A DNA stretch of 32,633 nt, taken from the IMG/VR virus record IMGVR_UViG_3300035698_016704, positions 1 to 32,633 of that record, one strand, 5' to 3'. The notes beneath the pieces were generated by a model. That model searched no databases. It saw only the letters and a list, made by a program, of their open reading frames with translations, and had not been told where the DNA came from. Positions 14,479-22,681 of the stretch are shown here, piece after piece (position 1 is the stretch's first letter; each line of letters opens with the position of its first letter). A program made the position numbers and the translations under genes. The DNA comes from a virus.

Positions 14479-17164
14479 TTTTATGTCCCCATTTTTTTAC
14501 TGCCATTGAAATAAATTTATCTTTAAAGGATTTGAAATCTTCAGGACTTTTTGACTTAATAATTTTTCTCATCGTTTCTGAATCAATCGGGTTCATGCCA
14601 GCGAATTCAGTGGAACTTCGCATCACGTGTTCGGAATAAGTAAGAACACCTCGTGTGTCTGCGAGGACTTTTTTAAGTGATGGATGTAAGACTTTTTCTT
14701 TTTTTCTGCCGTATTTTCGGTCAATGAAATTTGGGAACGCACCGGATGCCATAGGACCAGGACGATCTGCCGCTACCATAAAAATTATTTCTTCTATATT
14801 TTCAGGTTTTAATTGTTTTAAAATTGGTTTTAAGAAGTTTTTATTGAGTTGAAATATACCTAAGTTCTCCCCTTCCGACAGGGATTTATAAACTTTTTTA
14901 TTATTCAAAGGAATCGTTTCTATTTTTAATTCCTTACCTTTTCTCTTTTTTATTAATTTAAATGCATCGTTTATAATAGTGAGAGTGCGGACTCCGAGAA
15001 GATCCATCACCATTACTCCACGTTCATTAAGATGTTCTACGCTTGTATGCGAGTTTTCCCATTGCGTAGCAAATACTCTTTCACCACCTTTTTCTTTAGA
15101 CAATTTGTTTGTTCTTACAGGAAGCCATTTATAATATGGTTCTGGTGAAATAACTATTCCAGCGGGATGTAATGATTCTCCATATGCGTTACCAATTATA
15201 GGACGAATATAGGTTTCGAACCATTCTTTATTGTCTTCAAACCATTCAGCTACAGATGATCCTGGTATCTCATCTATATTATCAGGCATTATTTTTGTTA
15301 TCTTGTTAATTGCTTGATATTCAAATGGTTCTAGTTTCTTTTTTAATTTTTCAATCTTCACTTCCGAAGTGGCTTGATCTATCTTATTCTTTATATCTTT
15401 TGCATCAACCCTTGCTATATTTTTTATTGCCATTTTCAATTGATTTCTACCAAAACTTCCTACAATACATATATGATCTTCTCCATACGTTTTCTTTAAA
15501 TAACTAATAGCCATATCCCTGTATGTGTGTGATATGTCAAGATCAATATCGATATCTGCCATTTGTGCTTCTATTCTTGCGGGGCTAATGAATCTTTCGA
15601 ATAATATATCAAACTCAATAGGATTAACAATTGACATTCCAATTAGCCATAGAATAATGCTACCGTTAGCAGATCCTCTTAAAGAACAAATACATCCTTG
15701 TTTCTTTAAAAAGCGTATGAGATCATCGTATATGAGAATGTAGCCAATTACATCCATCTTAATAAACGCATCTAATTCCAAACTAATTCTATGTGCATAT
15801 TCAGTAGACAGTTTTTTCTTTCTTTGTTTAACAATTTTTTTAATACTTTTTTCAATCCTATATTTAAGGTAGTCTTCTTTATCCATCCAATTTTTATATC
15901 CAGGAAATCCACTGATATCTATCTTGGGAATTTTTAATCCACCAGTCGGTATTATATAATTACATTTATCAGCAATTTTTAGTGTATTTCCTGTTGCTTT
16001 CTCAAATATATCTTGTGAAAGATAGTTGAAATTCTTTTTTGTCTTCTGAAGACTTTTATAATCTTTAAACCATAAAGATTTACAATATGCGCTAAAGATA
16101 TCTGAGTCAGTTTTTACTCTTATTAGTTTATTCTGGATTTTATGCATTCCTTTATCTAAGTAATGTACATCATTTGTTAATACTAATTCAATGTCTAATT
16201 TTTTAGACATTTTTATAAGTTCTTTGTTATAAACTTTTTGGATATCTTTGTCATTGTCGTCTATGATTTTATGCATTTGTATTTCTAAATATAGATCTTT
16301 ACCAAATACTTTATGGAGCCTTTTAACTTTTTTATATGCCGTTTTTAGCTCTCCATTTAGTATGTCTTGAGCGATCAAACCTTTAAGGCAAGCTGTTAAT
16401 ACTATTAAACCATCGTGATGTTTTAAGAGCATGTCGTAACCGATTCTTGGTCTATAATAAAAGTTTTCAGGAGACCATGATAACATTTGAAGCTTTAATA
16501 GATTTTGATAGCCTTGTTTATTTTTGACCAACAACACAATGTGATTGCTTGTCCTATGATCTCCGTCGTGGACTGCTGGTTCATCAACTATATATGTCTC
16601 GGTTCCAAATATTGGTTTTATACCTAACTTCTTAGCTTCTAATTGTAAATATAAATGAGAAGATACATTGCCGTGATTAGTAATTGCAAGAGCGTTCATT
16701 CCAAATTCTTTTGCACGTTGAAGATATGATTTACAAGTGCTAACTCCATCAAGAAGTGAGTAGTCATCATGGACATGTAGGTGTATAAATTTGGATTTGT
16801 TTTTACTGGATACTTTTTTTGTGATCGGAACAAGAGAGGATAGTGGTATGGGATAAACAGCGAGTTGTCTCTTCTTTAGAATTCTTTGTTTTTTTATTAT
16901 GTTTTCGAGATCTAAATAAAACGGTTTGTTTTTAAAGATAATTACTATCTTATTAATGATGTTAGCTGTGATATCAGAATACACATGGATGGGAATATTC
17001 GTTTCTTTTCCTTCCTTAAACAAATACATTGCTTCATATATAAATAACTTTCCTACATCTGATTTAACTATCAAGTAGTTATCATTAGCTAACCTTTTAA
17101 CTAAGATCTTTGAAATCTTTATTCCGTGGTCATTCAGTAGCTTTATAATTTCTTTTGTTTTCAT
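14432..17164 (-). CDS. dnaE: DNA polymerase III alpha, N-terminal part (PHP plus palm)
   Basis: This 910-residue part of a bacterial C-family replicative polymerase starts MKTKEIIKLLNDHGIKISKI, preceded by AAGGAGATTA. The PHP domain begins HLHVHDDYSLLDG at 128-140 and keeps ITNHG and LTNDVHYL, so its metal site looks intact. The palm has SLRGSANGS (494-502) and the catalytic ADIDIDLD with Asp at 537, 539 and 541. Later come ESLHPAGIVISPEPY and the RPGPMASGAFPNFIDRKYGR fingers block. It is collinear with DnaE up to FISMAVKKWG, then changes to HKNANKNTKIPHDETKV, which is the endonuclease sequence read in another frame. The remaining enzyme is encoded at 12541-13497, so the two would have to associate as subunits. 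Confidence 0.93.
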   Translation of the reverse strand: MKTKEIIKLLNDHGIKISKILVKRLANDNYLIVKSDVGKLFIYEAMYLFKEGKETNIPIHVYSDITANIINKIVIIFKNKPFYLDLENIIKKQRILKKRQLAVYPIPLSSLVPITKKVSSKNKSKFIHLHVHDDYSLLDGVSTCKSYLQRAKEFGMNALAITNHGNVSSHLYLQLEAKKLGIKPIFGTETYIVDEPAVHDGDHRTSNHIVLLVKNKQGYQNLLKLQMLSWSPENFYYRPRIGYDMLLKHHDGLIVLTACLKGLIAQDILNGELKTAYKKVKRLHKVFGKDLYLEIQMHKIIDDNDKDIQKVYNKELIKMSKKLDIELVLTNDVHYLDKGMHKIQNKLIRVKTDSDIFSAYCKSLWFKDYKSLQKTKKNFNYLSQDIFEKATGNTLKIADKCNYIIPTGGLKIPKIDISGFPGYKNWMDKEDYLKYRIEKSIKKIVKQRKKKLSTEYAHRISLELDAFIKMDVIGYILIYDDLIRFLKKQGCICSLRGSANGSIILWLIGMSIVNPIEFDILFERFISPARIEAQMADIDIDLDISHTYRDMAISYLKKTYGEDHICIVGSFGRNQLKMAIKNIARVDAKDIKNKIDQATSEVKIEKLKKKLEPFEYQAINKITKIMPDNIDEIPGSSVAEWFEDNKEWFETYIRPIIGNAYGESLHPAGIVISPEPYYKWLPVRTNKLSKEKGGERVFATQWENSHTSVEHLNERGVMVMDLLGVRTLTIINDAFKLIKKRKGKELKIETIPLNNKKVYKSLSEGENLGIFQLNKNFLKPILKQLKPENIEEIIFMVAADRPGPMASGAFPNFIDRKYGRKKEKVLHPSLKKVLADTRGVLTYSEHVMRSSTEFAGMNPIDSETMRKIIKSKSPEDFKSFKDKFISMAVKKWGHKNANKNTKIPHDETKV

Positions 17165-17423
17165 TAATCTCCTTCTTTTGAGATATTTGTCTTTCAAAAA
17201 TATCACCAATGCTTTTAAGATTTAAAATCATATCTTCTCTCGTGTCATTGGTATACCCTATGCCGACATTTATCCCGGAATATAATCCAGCTCTAACTAG
17301 AAGTTTGCGAATACTACTAATGAAATCTTTATCAGAAATATTTAAATCTTTATGAGCTCCTGTTTTAAGTATTTCATCAATAATAGTATTACTCCATCCA
17401 TTCTCGGTTAATAAGCATTCCAT
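17130..17423 (-). CDS. Hypothetical protein (97 aa)
   Basis: A helical protein starting MECLLTENGWSNTIIDEILK and ending KKEINENKRNYKATE. Its ATG lies one codon after the stop of the ThyA-family gene, without a strong ribosome site, so initiation is probably coupled. The 3' end overlaps the polymerase gene by 35 bp and contains that gene's ribosome site. I see no known domain. Its position suggests tight co-expression with the polymerase. Confidence 0.65.
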   Translation of the reverse strand: MECLLTENGWSNTIIDEILKTGAHKDLNISDKDFISSIRKLLVRAGLYSGINVGIGYTNDTREDMILNLKSIGDIFERQISQKKEINENKRNYKATE

Positions 17424-17426
17424 ATT

Positions 17427-18638
17427 CTAATAACCCCAATTTCCTAATATGAAATTGTTAGTTTTTTCTGAAAAGTTAAAACTCATAATGCGTTCTTTAA
17501 AGCTTTGACCAAGCTTATTATCCATTTTCACTAAATATCTCATAAAATATTCTAGTCCTGCTATTTTAATGTCTTTATTAACATCAGATATATGTTCTAA
17601 CAACTCGTATGCTTTGCTATACTCACTATGTTTTATACATACAAAAGATAATATTAAAACTAAATAGTCTACAAGAAATGCTGATCCAGGTGTTAAGAAG
17701 TCATTATAAAAGTCCTTTTCGTAATACATAAATTGTGGGTCTTTAATTGCTTCTTCTATTATTTTCATTGTTTCGGAAATGGCTGTATAAAATGAATTAA
17801 GATTTTTAAATTTCATTCCTCTTGTAGATGGTATTAATTCAGATTTATATACATTATATTCGAAGTTAATTTGGTTATTTAGAATTTTGTGGATGCGTAT
17901 GTCCATATCGTGGTAATAATGGAATGAAACTGCATTATGAAAATAAGTCCCTATCCTTCTGTTTAAAATGCCTGCAATTATTTCCTGTAGGAATGTCCAT
18001 TCAAATACATTTATATTATAACATCCCCACAGTATGTCATTACTTCTCATTTTGACATAACAATCCAATTGGTTGTTTCTTATTAGAAATTGAACAGAAA
18101 TTGTGCAAGGTCTGTCTTTTGTTTCTTCCAATGGATCATAGTCAATAAGTTGTTGAGGAATAATAATAATAGCTTGTAGTGAAAATGGATCTTTTTCCAA
18201 AGTTTCAATAGCCCACCTTATTTGATCATTAAAAAATTTAGGAAACTGAATCGAGAAAGAAAGTTTCTCATTAGCCATTTTTCCAACTGTGTCAATTCTG
18301 TTATTAGTGTTTATCCATCTTAATCTAGGACCATATGCTCCCCCCCATGTTCTGCCATCGTTATCACTATAGTCAACGCAATTTGGCAAGAAGAATTTTA
18401 AGAAATCTAAGTCATTTCTTCCAGACATAACCCAAAAGGTTTCTGCAACGGTTGCCATAATATTATTGTATCTAAAGGGACAGGTTAAGAATCTTTTAGT
18501 TGGATCTGATATGCCGAAAGAGAAGTCTGTTATTTCTCTAATTTTGCTTCCTCTCTTTATAATATCATCACCTTTTTTAACTAAATATCCTAATGCACTT
18601 ATAAATGATGTATTTATATTGTCGTGTAACATGTACAT
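17427..18638 (-). CDS. Thymidylate synthase family protein (TS or dUMP hydroxymethylase)
   Basis: A 403-residue protein; the start MYMLHDNINT follows GGAGGAGGAAT. ThyA landmarks: DPTKRFLTCPFRYN (45-58, phosphate-binding Arg region), GRTWGGAYGPRLRW (95-108), RPCTISVQF with the nucleophilic Cys at 178, MRSNDILWGCYNINVFEW (197-214, nucleotide-binding), and GTYFHNAVSFHYY (230-242, the His/Tyr pair). The Asn in CYNIN argues for dUMP rather than dCMP. It is longer than bacterial ThyA (about 264), with an extra C-terminal helical region of about 120 residues, and lacks the usual short Val/Ile-Ala-Val end. It could make dTMP or 5-hydroxymethyl-dUMP; sequence inspection cannot separate these. Confidence 0.82.
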   Translation of the reverse strand: MYMLHDNINTSFISALGYLVKKGDDIIKRGSKIREITDFSFGISDPTKRFLTCPFRYNNIMATVAETFWVMSGRNDLDFLKFFLPNCVDYSDNDGRTWGGAYGPRLRWINTNNRIDTVGKMANEKLSFSIQFPKFFNDQIRWAIETLEKDPFSLQAIIIIPQQLIDYDPLEETKDRPCTISVQFLIRNNQLDCYVKMRSNDILWGCYNINVFEWTFLQEIIAGILNRRIGTYFHNAVSFHYYHDMDIRIHKILNNQINFEYNVYKSELIPSTRGMKFKNLNSFYTAISETMKIIEEAIKDPQFMYYEKDFYNDFLTPGSAFLVDYLVLILSFVCIKHSEYSKAYELLEHISDVNKDIKIAGLEYFMRYLVKMDNKLGQSFKERIMSFNFSEKTNNFILGNWGY

Positions 18639-18675
18639 ATATTCCTCCTCCTTTTTTAGGTTAGGTTGCAAGTTA

Positions 18676-19092
18676 TTATCTTATCCTTTCCTTTCTTCTT
18701 GGTTTCGCCAGACAATTCTCATCTTCGTCTTCATCATCTTCGTCTTCATCATCTTCGTCTTCATCATTGATATTTTCAGTTTTAATTTTTTCTAATATAT
18801 CTTTAATTTTATTTTTAAAGATGCCTAATAATTCTTCGTCGCTCAAAATTACTTCTCTGGCTAACGATCTTATTGTTCTTTCAATTTGGTTTTTAATTCT
18901 AAATGTTGATTTTGATTTTATCATATTCCGTGCTACTTCTTCTATTGATTCTCTAAGAATTCGTTGTGTGATTTCGAAAAATATATCATTACCTTTAATT
19001 TTTTCTGTCATTTTCATACCCCCTTTATGGAAAGACCGTGTGATTTCGGAATTCATATAATTTTGAAACTTTGGAAAAGTTATCTCGGGCAT
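18676..19092 (-). CDS. Hypothetical protein with acidic tail
   Basis: The protein has 138 residues from MPEITFPKFQNYMNSEITRS (AAGGAT upstream) or 113 from the internal MKMTEKIKGND, which has a stronger GGGGG site. The core is helical (DIFFEITQRILRESIEEVAR, then NMIKSKSTFRIKNQIERTIR), followed by a nearly pure Asp/Glu stretch near residues 109-124 and a basic end KPRRKERIR. No family is recognised. The acidic stretch is encoded by perfect 15-base repeats. It lies 37 bases before the ThyA-family start and is probably in the same transcript. Confidence 0.65.
   Translation of the reverse strand: MPEITFPKFQNYMNSEITRSFHKGGMKMTEKIKGNDIFFEITQRILRESIEEVARNMIKSKSTFRIKNQIERTIRSLAREVILSDEELLGIFKNKIKDILEKIKTENINDEDEDDEDEDDEDEDENCLAKPRRKERIR
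18721..18765 (-). repeat. Three perfect 15-bp tandem repeats
   Basis: The plus-strand unit ATCTTCGTCTTCATC occurs three times end to end without a mismatch and encodes the Asp/Glu-rich tail of the overlapping gene. The copies are recent or prone to slippage, since synonymous drift has not yet separated them. Confidence 0.9.
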
Positions 19093-19103
19093 TTTTTATC
19101 CTT

Positions 19104-19466
19104 TTAGACTAAATGTAGATTTTTTCTTCCATGAAACTTTACAAATTTCCTAACGGTATCTTCTGTTCCTCCTGTTCTATCTTTAGCGACGCAAGCAATA
19201 AGGACATCACTATGCTCAGCTATCGGTGTGTTCCTTATAAACCCTGCTATGTTTCCATATAGATCCCATCTAGCCCGAAACCATTTCTTTTTAGTCCTGT
19301 ATTTCTTTTGAAAGATAACAGCAAATTTGTCCCCTCCTTTTGGACATTTTCCAGAACAGATTGTATCTCCTTTTTCATACAAAAAGAGGAACTTCCTCTT
19401 TACTTTCTTATAATCTTTAAGAGAATTTCTCCTTCTTGTTCCAACAATTCCTATAGTTTTTGACAT
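19104..19466 (-). CDS. SLOG-family (YspA/DUF2493-like) protein
   Basis: A 120-residue Rossmann-like protein beginning MSKTIGIVGTRRRNSLKDYK. The nucleotide-binding phrases are IGIVGTRRR at the start, CSGKCPKGGDKFA (41-53) in place of the usual 'SGGA-GAD', and GNIAGFIRNTPIAEHSDVLI with GGTEDTV afterwards. That order is characteristic of the YspA/DUF2493 branch of the SLOG superfamily, whose members bind nucleotide-related ligands such as ADP-ribose derivatives. Its role in phage is not established. The start sits one base after the preceding stop. Confidence 0.75.
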   Translation of the reverse strand: MSKTIGIVGTRRRNSLKDYKKVKRKFLFLYEKGDTICSGKCPKGGDKFAVIFQKKYRTKKKWFRARWDLYGNIAGFIRNTPIAEHSDVLIACVAKDRTGGTEDTVRKFVKFHGRKNLHLV

Positions 19467-19467
19467 A

Positions 19468-19653
19468 TTAAACTTTTATAATTATTGGATATTCATTATA
19501 TTGCTCTATTAGTTCTTCATCGTCGAATAACTTGGGAACAGGTTTGGGCGGAATCATGGATGAACTTGGTCCTAGGCTATCTATTTCATAATGGTCTATC
19601 TTTCTCGCTGCAACCAATCCGTCGATAATTACCAACATTTCATTATCTTTCAT
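19468..19653 (-). CDS. Small acidic hypothetical protein (61 aa)
   Basis: Begins MKDNEMLVIIDGLVAARKID with GGTGGAG before the ATG, and ends QYNEYPIIIKV. A central Pro/Ser stretch (GPSSSMIPPKPVPKLF) separates a short hydrophobic N-terminal strand from an acidic helix. No family recognised. It lies between the lipoprotein gene and the SLOG gene with very short gaps on both sides. Confidence 0.65.
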   Translation of the reverse strand: MKDNEMLVIIDGLVAARKIDHYEIDSLGPSSSMIPPKPVPKLFDDEELIEQYNEYPIIIKV

Positions 19654-19676
19654 TTAGCTCCACCCTTTAAAGTATT

Positions 19677-20213
19677 TTAGACATTATCTTCATGTAATTG
19701 AAATGGCGATACCACAATTTCAGGTTCAATATAAACTGGTCTTGGCTTGTTCGTTTTTGGATCTATCATCATAAGCCATGTGGCTGACGAAGATGTTGGC
19801 ATGAATAGGCCGTTGGGGTCTGCTTGCGGAAGAGTTCCAAAGCTCCCTCCGCTGGTACTATTTTCATGAACTACTTTTTCAGGGTTTGTAAATTGTGCTG
19901 AGAATGGAACTCCGAAACCAATAGCTTTTCCTATAAACATAAGTTTTCCTTGATAATCACTCTTGATATAAGCATAAGTGATAAGGTTCTCTTTATCGCA
20001 AAGTTCATAAATTGCTTTCATGAGTTTACGTTGTTGAAAACTAATGATATTTGGCATACCAACTTGACGTTGCGCTTCTTTCATAGCTAAAGCTGTTTGT
20101 TTGGCTTGGATATTATCTGCTACATTATTTACTTCTTTGTCACATCCGCCAACACCCATGAAAGCAAAACAGAAAACAAATAACAAAATAACAAGCATAA
20201 TTTTTTTCTTCAT
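19677..20213 (-). CDS. Phage lipoprotein
   Basis: A 178-residue protein with a classical lipoprotein signal: MKKK, a hydrophobic stretch to residue 22, and a VGGC lipobox with the lipidated Cys at 24. The mature part has the phrases QVGMPNIISFQQRKLMKAIY, LITYAYIKSDYQGKLMFIGK, AIGFGVPFSAQFTNPEK and QADPNGLFMP, then ATWLMMIDPKT and PVYIEPEIVVSPFQL. I recall this set from lipoproteins of unknown function in several large phages. It would be anchored on the outside of the inner or outer membrane, perhaps to block superinfection or alter the envelope. A GGGGG ribosome site precedes it, directly after the single-span membrane protein. Confidence 0.82.
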   Translation of the reverse strand: MKKKIMLVILLFVFCFAFMGVGGCDKEVNNVADNIQAKQTALAMKEAQRQVGMPNIISFQQRKLMKAIYELCDKENLITYAYIKSDYQGKLMFIGKAIGFGVPFSAQFTNPEKVVHENSTSGGSFGTLPQADPNGLFMPTSSSATWLMMIDPKTNKPRPVYIEPEIVVSPFQLHEDNV

Positions 20214-20214
20214 C

Positions 20215-20538
20215 TTAATACCCCCTCATAGTTTTTAAGAAATTTTTAAGACCTTGCGACTGAATTTTTTCTTCATCGAACTCCGCAAACCTTAAAATGA
20301 TTAATTGTCTTACACTCTCTTTACCATTTTCATCTGTCTTGTTGTATTCATCCTGATATTTGGCAAGATCCTGAATTTTCCCATGAACATAAGATTGAGT
20401 ATTTTCAAAAATCTCTCTCCGTATGTTCTCCTCTTTAGGTCCAAAGAATTTCATCCAGCCCAATCCGTAAAGACCAAGAATGAAAAAGATTACTAATATT
20501 CCTACAAAGATACCTATTCTCTTAATCCAAGTTTTCAT
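20215..20538 (-). CDS. Single-span membrane protein, partner of the phage lipoprotein
   Basis: A protein of 107 residues with one N-terminal membrane helix (IGIFVGILVIFFILGLYGLG, about 8-27) and a helical outer domain starting EENIRREIFENTQSYVHGKI and ending NFLKTMRGY. The TM-then-helix design and the 'ENTQSYVHGKIQDLAKYQDEY' phrase resemble small phage membrane proteins often found directly before a lipoprotein gene, as here (1 bp spacing). The pair probably works together at the host envelope. A spanin pair was considered and set aside. AGGAGGGAGAT precedes the ATG. Confidence 0.75.
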   Translation of the reverse strand: MKTWIKRIGIFVGILVIFFILGLYGLGWMKFFGPKEENIRREIFENTQSYVHGKIQDLAKYQDEYNKTDENGKESVRQLIILRFAEFDEEKIQSQGLKNFLKTMRGY

Positions 20539-20547
20539 ATCTCCCTC

Positions 20548-21582
20548 CTAATTTAATAAACTATCTGCAGACAAAAGGACTAGACCTCCAGCCAAGCTTT
20601 CAATTCTTCTTCTATTCAAATAGTCATAGCCCTTTGCCATTCTAGTAGTTATATCTAATAAACTATATAACTCCAAGTCTAAATTAATGGCATGTTCTTC
20701 CTTTTCATCTATCATTACTTTTTTGGTTAGTCTTTCATGATCATCAAATTTATCTATTCCTATGGCTGAACGTATTTTTCTGGCATGGGCTTCTCCCATT
20801 GGTAATGCTTTGATGGAGTTATCTTTCATGGCTCTGAATGTGTTCTTAAGAATTCCACTATCAGCTTCCACTATTTTAATGTTTCCGTTAAGGTGTGAAA
20901 GAAAATTTTGCTCAGTCATATTTGTTCCAAACGACATAGAAAAACTTGTTAACAAAGGATTCTTTTCTTTAATAACTAATCCATTTGTACATATAAGTCG
21001 ATTCAAAAAAGGAGCTCCTGAAGTTGGGAAAAATCCTACATCGCTATACATTAATTCAATTCCCATATTAATTATATCACCTTTTGCTACCTTAATCGGT
21101 TTGGCTTCATCTGAAGTGGTGATTCTTAATCCATAATCACTATAGGATCCTCTTTGAAAAATGTTTTTATTCAACTCACAATTATCTAAAAGTGTTGCGT
21201 GAGTGGCAACATGCTTGATATTTGGTCTTGTAACTGCACGAACTTCTTTATTTTGAATAAAGACAAGCATTTCACTATCAGGAGAAAATTCATCTCTCAT
21301 GCGATTAATATCTCTTACTAACATATCTGTCGGTGATTTTTTATAATAAAATTTTACTGGCATTTGAAAAGTCTTGAGAAGTGTTTTCATTCCTGAATCG
21401 CGCATGGGGTATGTTTTAAACTTTCCTTTTTTGTTTTTAATTCCCAATCCTTCTTCACCCATTTCCCAGTTTGCAAATTCTACAAGTCTTTCTTTTTTGT
21501 CAGAGTCTTCTTCTTTTAAAAAAGATCTTAATCCTTTTAACGTTTTAAAATTTCTTGTTTCATTTTCAACTAAATCTATCAT
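20548..21582 (-). CDS. DUF932-like phage/plasmid protein
   Basis: A 344-residue soluble protein with AGGAGGT eight bases before the ATG. It carries the DUF932-like sequence features: an N-terminal domain with EFANWEMGEEGLGIK, a beta-rich middle with AVTRPNIKHVATHATLLDNC, the phrase APFLNRLICTNGLVIKEKN (family: 'R-x-x-C-x-N-G-x-x'), and a helical C terminus. DUF932 proteins occur in phages and plasmids; their activity is not settled, although one plasmid group is linked to DNA protection. The assignment rests mainly on the RLICTNGL motif and length. Confidence 0.6.
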   Translation of the reverse strand: MIDLVENETRNFKTLKGLRSFLKEEDSDKKERLVEFANWEMGEEGLGIKNKKGKFKTYPMRDSGMKTLLKTFQMPVKFYYKKSPTDMLVRDINRMRDEFSPDSEMLVFIQNKEVRAVTRPNIKHVATHATLLDNCELNKNIFQRGSYSDYGLRITTSDEAKPIKVAKGDIINMGIELMYSDVGFFPTSGAPFLNRLICTNGLVIKEKNPLLTSFSMSFGTNMTEQNFLSHLNGNIKIVEADSGILKNTFRAMKDNSIKALPMGEAHARKIRSAIGIDKFDDHERLTKKVMIDEKEEHAINLDLELYSLLDITTRMAKGYDYLNRRRIESLAGGLVLLSADSLLN

Positions 21583-21625
21583 CTTAGTTTACCTCCTCTT
21601 TATTTAATGTTTGAAAGTTTTCTTC

Positions 21626-22159
21626 TTATCCTCTCCTCTTATACAATATAGCTACAGCATTGGGACTAAAATTTGCAAAGTTAAAATTACCAAATTCTAA
21701 TCCCAAAAGTCTCATGCTGCGTGGTTTATTCCTTGCACTTTCTGGTATGGCACAAAGTCCTTCTCTTCCCTCAGCAACTGGATTTATACAATATTGACAT
21801 TCCTTTTTCATTAGAAAAGATAAAGCATCATAATTACCATTACGAACATAGTCAAGTAATAACCTATATAATTGATTTGAAAGTTTAATAGTATTCATGC
21901 TGTCCTCATTTCGATCACCAAAAGCCATACAGATACAAATTCCGTCATCGTTTAATGGTTCTTTGCACCAAGGACAAACTCTGCTTTGTCCAAATCTTCC
22001 TGTGAATTCGTATACATCCAATAGCTTACCATCTAACCATTTCGTGAATTGCTTTAAAGAGAAACCACCTCCCTTGAAATCATATAGGAAACATCTTGTT
22101 TCTTGGATATCAATGTTGGGATTTTTAATTACAAGTCTATCTACGAGTTTAAAATTCAT
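21626..22159 (-). CDS. Cys-rich hypothetical protein (177 aa)
   Basis: A soluble protein starting MNFKLVDRLVIKNPNIDIQE with AGGAG upstream. It has two probable zinc sites: CPWCKEPLNDDGICIC (about 62-77) and CQYC near 120, with a later Cys. The C terminus (RLLGLEFGNFNFANFSPNAV onward) is aromatic. No family known. The start overlaps the TGA of the Tat-signal gene, so the two are co-translated although one product is cytoplasmic and one exported. Confidence 0.65.
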   Translation of the reverse strand: MNFKLVDRLVIKNPNIDIQETRCFLYDFKGGGFSLKQFTKWLDGKLLDVYEFTGRFGQSRVCPWCKEPLNDDGICICMAFGDRNEDSMNTIKLSNQLYRLLLDYVRNGNYDALSFLMKKECQYCINPVAEGREGLCAIPESARNKPRSMRLLGLEFGNFNFANFSPNAVAILYKRRG

Positions 22160-22485
22160 TATGTCTCCTCTGTTATTGTTGTAATTCTGTATTGTTTTTC
22201 AGGGTAAGGGTTAGTTGACATGTTGAAAATATTTCCTACTTTTAAAGGTGGTACTGTATCTTTAAATGCTATATAATCAATTTTTGCTAAAGGAGTTTCC
22301 AACCTTTGTTTAGAAGTTTTTTCCCAATCGGCTCTTACTTCTATTGCCGTAACGTTAATTGTTTTTCTGTTGAAAGGTACAGGATTTTTCACATATGCTT
22401 CGGCTGGGAATCTAACACCGAGCAACGTGGTTCCAGCAACTAAAAATACAGCTTGCTTAAAGAATTCTCTTCTGTCAATCTCCAT
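22159..22485 (-). CDS. Exported protein with twin-arginine (Tat) signal
   Basis: A protein of 108 residues. The N terminus MEIDRREFFKQAVFLVAGTT matches the Tat pattern (S/T/D)-R-R-x-F-(L/F)-K with Arg at 5 and 6, a mild hydrophobic stretch and an AEA cleavage site near 28-30. The mature part of about 78 residues (YVKNPVPFNRKTINVTAIEV onward) is beta-rich and has no known motif. Tat exports proteins already folded, often with a cofactor, so a phage Tat substrate is unusual. GGAGG lies 4 bases before the ATG. It overlaps both neighbours. Confidence 0.72.
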   Translation of the reverse strand: MEIDRREFFKQAVFLVAGTTLLGVRFPAEAYVKNPVPFNRKTINVTAIEVRADWEKTSKQRLETPLAKIDYIAFKDTVPPLKVGNIFNMSTNPYPEKQYRITTITEET

Positions 22486-22681
22486 CAGGCCTCCTCTGAA
22501 ACATGTCTTTTTTTCTTAAGACATCTCTTATATCAATAAGAACTTCCAAATAGAAAGAATTAATAATATTGTTAACAGCAAAAATAGCTTCTAATACGTC
22601 CACATTCTTTTCTTTAAACATTTTGTTAACTTTTTTAACTTTCTTTTTTAAATCTTTTTGTAAATTCTTTTTAGTTTCCAT
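22475..22681 (-). CDS. Small helical hypothetical protein (68 aa)
   Basis: Begins METKKNLQKDLKKKVKKVNK and ends DMFQRRPDGD. The first third is strongly basic and helical; the middle LEAIFAVNNIINSFYLEVLI is a hydrophobic helix. GAGGAAAATTATC precedes the ATG. The ends overlap both flanking genes by about 10 bp, so it is an integral part of this operon. No family recognised. Confidence 0.65.
   Translation of the reverse strand: METKKNLQKDLKKKVKKVNKMFKEKNVDVLEAIFAVNNIINSFYLEVLIDIRDVLRKKDMFQRRPDGD

Noticed and set aside
13500-14500. A self-splicing intron in the polymerase gene
   Set aside because: The HNH frame overlaps the upstream coding part, a separate DUF3310 gene lies inside, and the C-terminal part has its own GGAGG and ATG. 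I could not point to intron core elements. A covariance-model search for group I and II introns would settle it.
19677-20538. Spanin pair (inner-membrane and lipoprotein lysis proteins)
   Set aside because: The order and TM/lipoprotein types fit superficially, but the lipoprotein is large, not Pro-rich, and resembles a known class of phage lipoprotein; no holin or endolysin is adjacent.
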